Part shown: one piece after another, positions 6,606 through 8,784 of the stretch | How the letters are laid out: each line of letters begins with the position of its first letter | How positions within the stretch are numbered: position 1 is the stretch's first letter | Notes under the pieces: model-generated | Databases searched by the model: none | What the model was told of the DNA's origin: nothing | Seen by the model: the letters and a program-made list of their open reading frames with translations, nothing else | Position numbers and translations under genes: made by a program | NCBI GenBank assembly: GCA_036505275.1 | Contig: DASXTS010000312.1 | Location: 1-8,784, forward strand | Direction: 5' to 3' | Length of the DNA: 8,784 nt | Source: DASXTS01 sp036505275 | GTDB lineage: Bacteria; Actinomycetota; Actinomycetes; Mycobacteriales; Pseudonocardiaceae

Positions 6606-7380
6606 CTTGGCGCAGACCGTGCTCAGCGCTGGCCTCGGCCGGAGCCAGCGCGGCCAGGTTGGCGATGCCGGCGCGCGCGGCGAAGAGCAGCGCGCCGTCG
6701 TGGTGGCTCAGCTCGGCACCGCTGGATGTGCCGGCCGGCGGCACGGGCAGCGGCGGCAGCCGCCGCACGGTCTCGCCGAACGCGCCGAGCACGACCCGGC
6801 TGGTGGCCAACACGTGCAGCTTCGGGCAGACGGACAGCAGGGTGTCCACCAGCCGGGCGCATTCGGAAGCCACGTGTGCGCAGTTGTCCAGCACCAGCAG
6901 CGCCCGATGCTCGGCGCAGTGCTGCGCGATCGTCTCGGCCAGCGGCAGGTACGGGTGCCGCGGTACGCCGAGCGCACCGGCCACCGCCGGGGCAACCAGC
7001 GCGCGGTCGTCCACCGGCGCCAGGTCGACGAACACCACCGGGTCCAAGCTGGCGGCCAGGGCCTCGCAGGCGGCGATCGCCACCCTGGTCTTGCCACAGC
7101 CGCCCGGGCCGGACAGCGTGACCATCCGGTGGGTCAGCACCAGTTCGGACAGCGTGCGGATCTCGCTGTCCCGGCCGACCAGCGGGCTGACCGGGGCCGG
7201 TAGCCGGCCGGCCGGAGTTGGTGGTCGTGCTGGTGCTGGTCCGGCCGCGGCTGCGGCGGCCAGCCAGACGCTGCTGGCAAGGGTGACGAGTGCGAGCTGG
7301 GGCGGCTCGCCGCGCAGGATGCCGGTCTCCAGCTCGCGCAGCCGCTTGCCCGGCTCGACGCCCAGCTCGTCACCTAGCAT
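6190..7380 (-). CDS. NB-ARC ATPase fragment of the broken regulator
   Basis: The open frame resumes right after the TAA, and ATG 7380 is its first start codon. Residues 1-25 (MLGDELGVEPGKRLRELETG and on) are the end of BTAD, followed by an Ala/Pro linker. The ATPase follows: PLVGRDSEI at 66-74, Walker A GPGGCGKT at 91-98, Walker B LLVLDN at 161-166, and sensor LATSR at 191-195. Family sequence ends at about residue 253 (position 6622). Residues 253-396 are Arg/Ala/Gly-rich shadow translation of the true frame. There is no good ribosome site before ATG 7380, so separate translation would need coupling to the upstream stop, 15 bases away. The ATPase motifs themselves are intact. Confidence 0.55.
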   Translation of the reverse strand: MLGDELGVEPGKRLRELETGILRGEPPQLALVTLASSVWLAAAAAAGPAPARPPTPAGRLPAPVSPLVGRDSEIRTLSELVLTHRMVTLSGPGGCGKTRVAIAACEALAASLDPVVFVDLAPVDDRALVAPAVAGALGVPRHPYLPLAETIAQHCAEHRALLVLDNCAHVASECARLVDTLLSVCPKLHVLATSRVVLGAFGETVRRLPPLPVPPAGTSSGAELSHHDGALLFAARAGIANLAALAPAEASAEHGLRQGGRPAAGVGAGRRARQGAVAARAGRRTGRRPIRPAGRRATCGPVPAPHDPGQRRVELPAARARGAGTAARAGRRRRRLRPERGRSAVPAAEHQRRGPRSGRSPAGQVMSGRRAAADRDPLPDPRNHPPVRRRAACRTP

Positions 7381-7395
7381 CCCGCGGGCGCGCTG

Positions 7396-8052
7396 TTAGG
7401 CGGCGAGCGCGTCGGCCTGCCGGCCGGTGGTGTGCAGCGCGAGCATGAGCAGCTCCCAGAACCGCTCCCGGAACGGGTGCCGGCGCACCAGGTATTCCAG
7501 TTCGGCGACCACCTCCCGGTGCTGGCCGGCGGCCAGCTCGGCGGCCACCTTGTCCTCGGTGACCACCAGCCGCGCCTCGGCCAGCCGGGTGGCATCGGCG
7601 GCCGCCCATCCGTGCAGGTCGCAGCCGGCCAGCACCTCGCCGCGCCAGTGCGCCAGGGCGGCCCGGAACTGTGCGACCGCTGCGCCGTGCTCGCCGCCGT
7701 CGCGCAGCGCCCGGCCGGCCGCCGCGGCCTGCTCGAAGCGGAACCGGTCCACGGCAGTGGCCGGCAACGCGAGCAGGTAGCCGGGATGACCGGGCTGCAG
7801 GGTCTCCCCGTGGCGGTGGCCGCGCAGCGTCTGCCGCAGGTGCGCCACGTGGCTCCGCACGGTCTTCACCGCGGTGGCCGGTACGGCGCCCGGCGGCCAC
7901 GCCGCGTCGATCGGCTCGCTGACCGAGACCACCTGGCCGGCCCGCAGCGCGAGCACGCCGAGCACGGCCTGCAACCGGGGTCCGGGGATCGTGGCCCGCT
8001 TCGGGCCGCACATCACCGCGAGGGGTCCCAGCACGTCCACCCGCATGACCAC
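7396..8052 (-). CDS. SARP N-terminal fragment: winged helix plus truncated BTAD
   Basis: 218 codons ending at the in-frame TAA. Residues about 3-95 form the Trans_reg_C-type winged helix (VDVLGPLAV...; the recognition segment is AVKTVRSHVAHLR). Residues about 100-218 form most of the BTAD domain, with VDRFRFEQ, LAHWRGEVLAG, RLAEARLVVTEDKVAAELA and RFWELLMLALHTTGRQADALAA. The last BTAD helices lie beyond the stop. If translated alone it would resemble a small SARP of the DnrI or ActII-ORF4 type, which are about 250-280 residues, but would lack the end of BTAD. The start is GTG 8052, six bases after GGGAG; ATG 8046 is the close alternative. In-frame codons run up to 8172 but would overlap rpiB. 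Confidence 0.65.
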   Translation of the reverse strand: MVMRVDVLGPLAVMCGPKRATIPGPRLQAVLGVLALRAGQVVSVSEPIDAAWPPGAVPATAVKTVRSHVAHLRQTLRGHRHGETLQPGHPGYLLALPATAVDRFRFEQAAAAGRALRDGGEHGAAVAQFRAALAHWRGEVLAGCDLHGWAAADATRLAEARLVVTEDKVAAELAAGQHREVVAELEYLVRRHPFRERFWELLMLALHTTGRQADALAA

Positions 8053-8058
8053 GCCGTA

Positions 8059-8090
8059 CTCCCGGCTCAGCGGCAGCACCGCAGACAGTA
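8059..8090 (-). promoter_or_regulatory. Putative -10 element and ribosome site of the regulator
   Basis: On the minus strand, TACTGT (8090-8085) fits TANNNT and would start transcription near 8078, leaving a leader of about 26 bases with GGGAG at 8063-8059 before GTG 8052. No convincing -35 is seen 17-18 bases upstream of TACTGT. The surrounding patch 8085-8100 is unusually AT-rich for this window, which supports a promoter here, in the gap shared with divergent rpiB. Confidence 0.3.
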
Positions 8091-8132
8091 AACGCAATTT
8101 CGCCCGCTGGACGCCTGCGTTCTGGTGGCTGG

Positions 8133-8138
8133 CAGACT
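8133..8138 (+). promoter_or_regulatory. Weak -10-like element before rpiB
   Basis: CAGACT lies seven bases before GTG 8146, where a leaderless -10 would be. It differs from TANNNT at the first base, and no -35 with good spacing is visible. There is no clear Shine-Dalgarno before any candidate rpiB start (8125, 8146, 8152). Confidence 0.15.
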
Positions 8139-8145
8139 GCCCGCC

Positions 8146-8634
8146 GTGCGCGTGTACCTCGGCTCCGATCACGCCGGCTTCGAGCTGAAGTCATTCCTTG
8201 CCGAGCACCTGGCGGCCGGTGGCCACCAGGTGGTGGACGTCGGGCCGGTGAGCTACGACCCCGAGGACGACTACCCGGCGTTCTGCATCGAGACGGCTCG
8301 CCGGGTGGTGGCCGATGCGGGCAGTCTCGGCGTCGTGGTCGGCGGCTCCGGCAATGGCGAGCAGATCGCCGCGAACAAGGTGACCGGCTGCCGGGCCGCG
8401 CTGGCCTGGAGCCCGCGGGTCGCGGAGCTGGCCCGCTCGCACAACGACGCTCAGGTGGTCGGCATCGGGGCCCGGATGCACAACCCGCGGGAGGCCGCCG
8501 AGATCGTGGACGCGTTCCTCGCTACGCCGTTCTCCGGCTCACCGCGGCATGCCAGGCGGATAGTGCAGGTCGCCGAGTACGAACGCACCGGCCTGCCACC
8601 GGCCATCCCGCCCCACCTGGCCGGGCCGTCGTGA
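8146..8634 (+). CDS. rpiB: Ribose-5-phosphate isomerase B
   Basis: Interconverts ribose 5-phosphate and ribulose 5-phosphate in the non-oxidative pentose phosphate pathway, in the cytoplasm. It has 162 residues, the normal size. Seen directly: YLGSDHAG with Asp8 and His9, GGSGNGEQIAANK at residues 66-78 with Glu72 as the likely catalytic base, RSHNDAQ with His99, GIGARMH with Arg110, and C-terminal phosphate-binding arginines Arg134 and Arg138. The Glu in the GNGE motif is the mycobacterial type, unlike the cysteine of E. coli RpiB, and the whole sequence aligns closely with my recollection of M. tuberculosis Rv2465c. GTG 8146 gives MRVYLGSDHAG, the family start; GTG 8125 would add seven residues. 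It is divergent from the broken regulator (gap about 93 bases) and convergent with the gene at the right edge. In mycobacteria it sits directly beside the Rv2466c homologue. Confidence 0.96.
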   Translation: MRVYLGSDHAGFELKSFLAEHLAAGGHQVVDVGPVSYDPEDDYPAFCIETARRVVADAGSLGVVVGGSGNGEQIAANKVTGCRAALAWSPRVAELARSHNDAQVVGIGARMHNPREAAEIVDAFLATPFSGSPRHARRIVQVAEYERTGLPPAIPPHLAGPS

Positions 8635-8684
8635 CCGGCGGCTCAGTACGGCCGTCGTGGCGGCCGTCGTGGCGGGCGGCTCAG
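8624..8684 (+). repeat. Repeated GGCCGTCGTG units around the rpiB 3' end
   Basis: GGCCGTCGTG occurs at 8624, 8650 and 8662. The first and third copies extend to 23 bases (8624-8646 and 8662-8684) with two mismatches, both ending GGCGGCTCAG or GGCGGCTCAG-like. The second and third form a perfect tandem 12-mer (8650-8661, 8662-8673). The first copy contains the rpiB stop; the last contains the stop of the opposite-strand gene. This 46-base gap between converging genes has no convincing stem-loop terminator. Confidence 0.6.
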
Positions 8685-8784
8685 AAGTCGCCGCCGAAGT
8701 CTCCGCCGCCGAAGTCCCCGCCGCCAAAATCGCCGTAGCCGCCGCTGTAGTCCCCGCCGCCGTAGTCGCCGCTGTAGTCGGCGC
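8681..8784 (-). CDS. Unrecognised protein, C-terminal Gly/Asp/aromatic repeat tail (partial)
   Basis: Only the last 33 codons and the stop (TGA, 8683-8681) are in the window, and the gene continues past the right edge. The tail is built of GGDF, GGGDF, SGDY and GGYG units, ending GGDFGGDF-like, with an aromatic residue every four or five positions. Such tails are flexible and low-complexity and occur at the C-terminus of several actinomycete membrane or secreted proteins, but no family can be named from this. The minus-strand frame is preferred because the stop falls right after the last repeat and all units read cleanly. It converges on rpiB. Confidence 0.6.
   Translation of the reverse strand, partial: ADYSGDYGGGDYSGGYGDFGGGDFGGGDFGGDF
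8684..8784. repeat. Short-period DNA repeat encoding the Gly-rich tail
   Basis: The plus strand shows imperfect 12-15-base units such as GAAGTCTCCGCCGCC and GAAGTCCCCGCCGCC, later with GTAGTC in place of GAAGTC. On the minus strand each gives GGxD(F/Y). Units near the stop carry Phe codons and those near the window edge carry Tyr codons, so the array has diverged after duplication. Confidence 0.6.

Larger units (their letters stand above)
5019..8052 (-). pseudogene. AfsR/SARP-type regulator (wHTH-BTAD-NB-ARC-TPR) with two disabling lesions
   Basis: Read together, this region encodes a large regulator of about 1,010 residues, close to AfsR (about 993): an OmpR-type winged helix, BTAD domain, NB-ARC ATPase and C-terminal TPR repeats. 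Such proteins bind promoters of secondary-metabolism or other pathway genes, with ATP and TPR ligands as inputs. Lesion one is TAA at 7398-7396, in the same frame on both sides, where the family has AAYQRAR (here AA-stop-QRAR), a likely TAC to TAA change. Lesion two is a one-base gain (or two-base loss) near 6624: the frame reads LAPAEASAE and then becomes nonsense, while the next frame picks up TVCAKVDGLPLALEL. The span of 3,034 bases is 3 x 1,011 + 1, consistent with one extra base. No other break was seen. It could be a true pseudogene, a split regulator, or contain a sequencing error. Confidence 0.8.

Noticed and set aside
6600..6640. Programmed ribosomal frameshift in the regulator
   Set aside because: No slippery heptamer, stimulatory stem or upstream Shine-Dalgarno-like element is visible at the junction. 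A mutation or sequence error is simpler.
6122..7399. 425-codon plus-strand open frame opposite the regulator
   Set aside because: Low-complexity Arg/Ser/Ala/Pro composition. The minus strand here carries clear Walker A and B motifs.
1..8784. CRISPR array, tRNA/rRNA, transposon or integrase
   Set aside because: No regularly spaced direct repeats with spacers, no tRNA cloverleaf or TTCGANNC-type T-loop in a plausible context, and no transposase or recombinase motifs were found in any open frame.

Overview
The window is very GC-rich (about 70%), with GTG starts, dense codon use and a mycothiol-dependent reductase. This fits a mycothiol-producing actinomycete. The genus cannot be fixed from the sequence. 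There are no rRNA or tRNA genes, no CRISPR array and no recognisable transposase or integrase.

Layout. (1) Positions 1-919, minus: the N-terminal two-thirds of the M1 aminopeptidase N catalytic region (pepN), cut by the window edge just after the zinc motif HEMAH. (2) 1072-1680, plus and divergent from pepN: an Rv2466c-type DsbA-fold mycothiol-dependent nitroreductase with the active site CPWA instead of CPWC. (3) 1806-3233, plus: an NAD(P)-dependent aldehyde dehydrogenase of the CddD-like group. (4) A hairpin at 3247-3263 separates it from a convergent two-gene operon with a 4-bp GTGA overlap: a ComB-like (2-phosphosulfolactate phosphatase family) gene at 4858-4100 and a metallo-beta-lactamase-fold hydrolase at 4103-3270. 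The ComB-like gene appears to have a leaderless promoter. (5) 4937-5018, plus: a perfect Shine-Dalgarno and ATG followed by about 22 plausible codons, probably the stump of a truncated gene. (6) 8052-5019, minus: a roughly 1,010-codon AfsR/SARP-type regulator (winged helix, BTAD, NB-ARC ATPase, TPR) broken by an in-frame TAA near the end of BTAD and a one-base shift after the NB-ARC core. It looks like a pseudogene, or a regulator split into separate polypeptides. (7) 8146-8634, plus: ribose-5-phosphate isomerase B (rpiB). (8) 8784-8681, minus: the last 33 codons of an unrecognised protein with a Gly/Asp/aromatic repeat tail, running off the right edge.

Context. In Mycobacterium tuberculosis the order is Rv2465c (rpiB), Rv2466c (nitroreductase), Rv2467 (pepN). 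Here the same three genes keep their relative orientations, but about 6.4 kb (ALDH, MBL, ComB-like, gene stump, broken regulator) lies between the nitroreductase and rpiB. That block is best read as accessory DNA in a conserved core locus. The broken regulator and gene stump suggest it has been rearranged and is partly decaying. No convincing new defence or mobile system is visible. The most informative signals are the two lesions in the regulator, the stump abutting the regulator's stop codon, and the CPWA active site.
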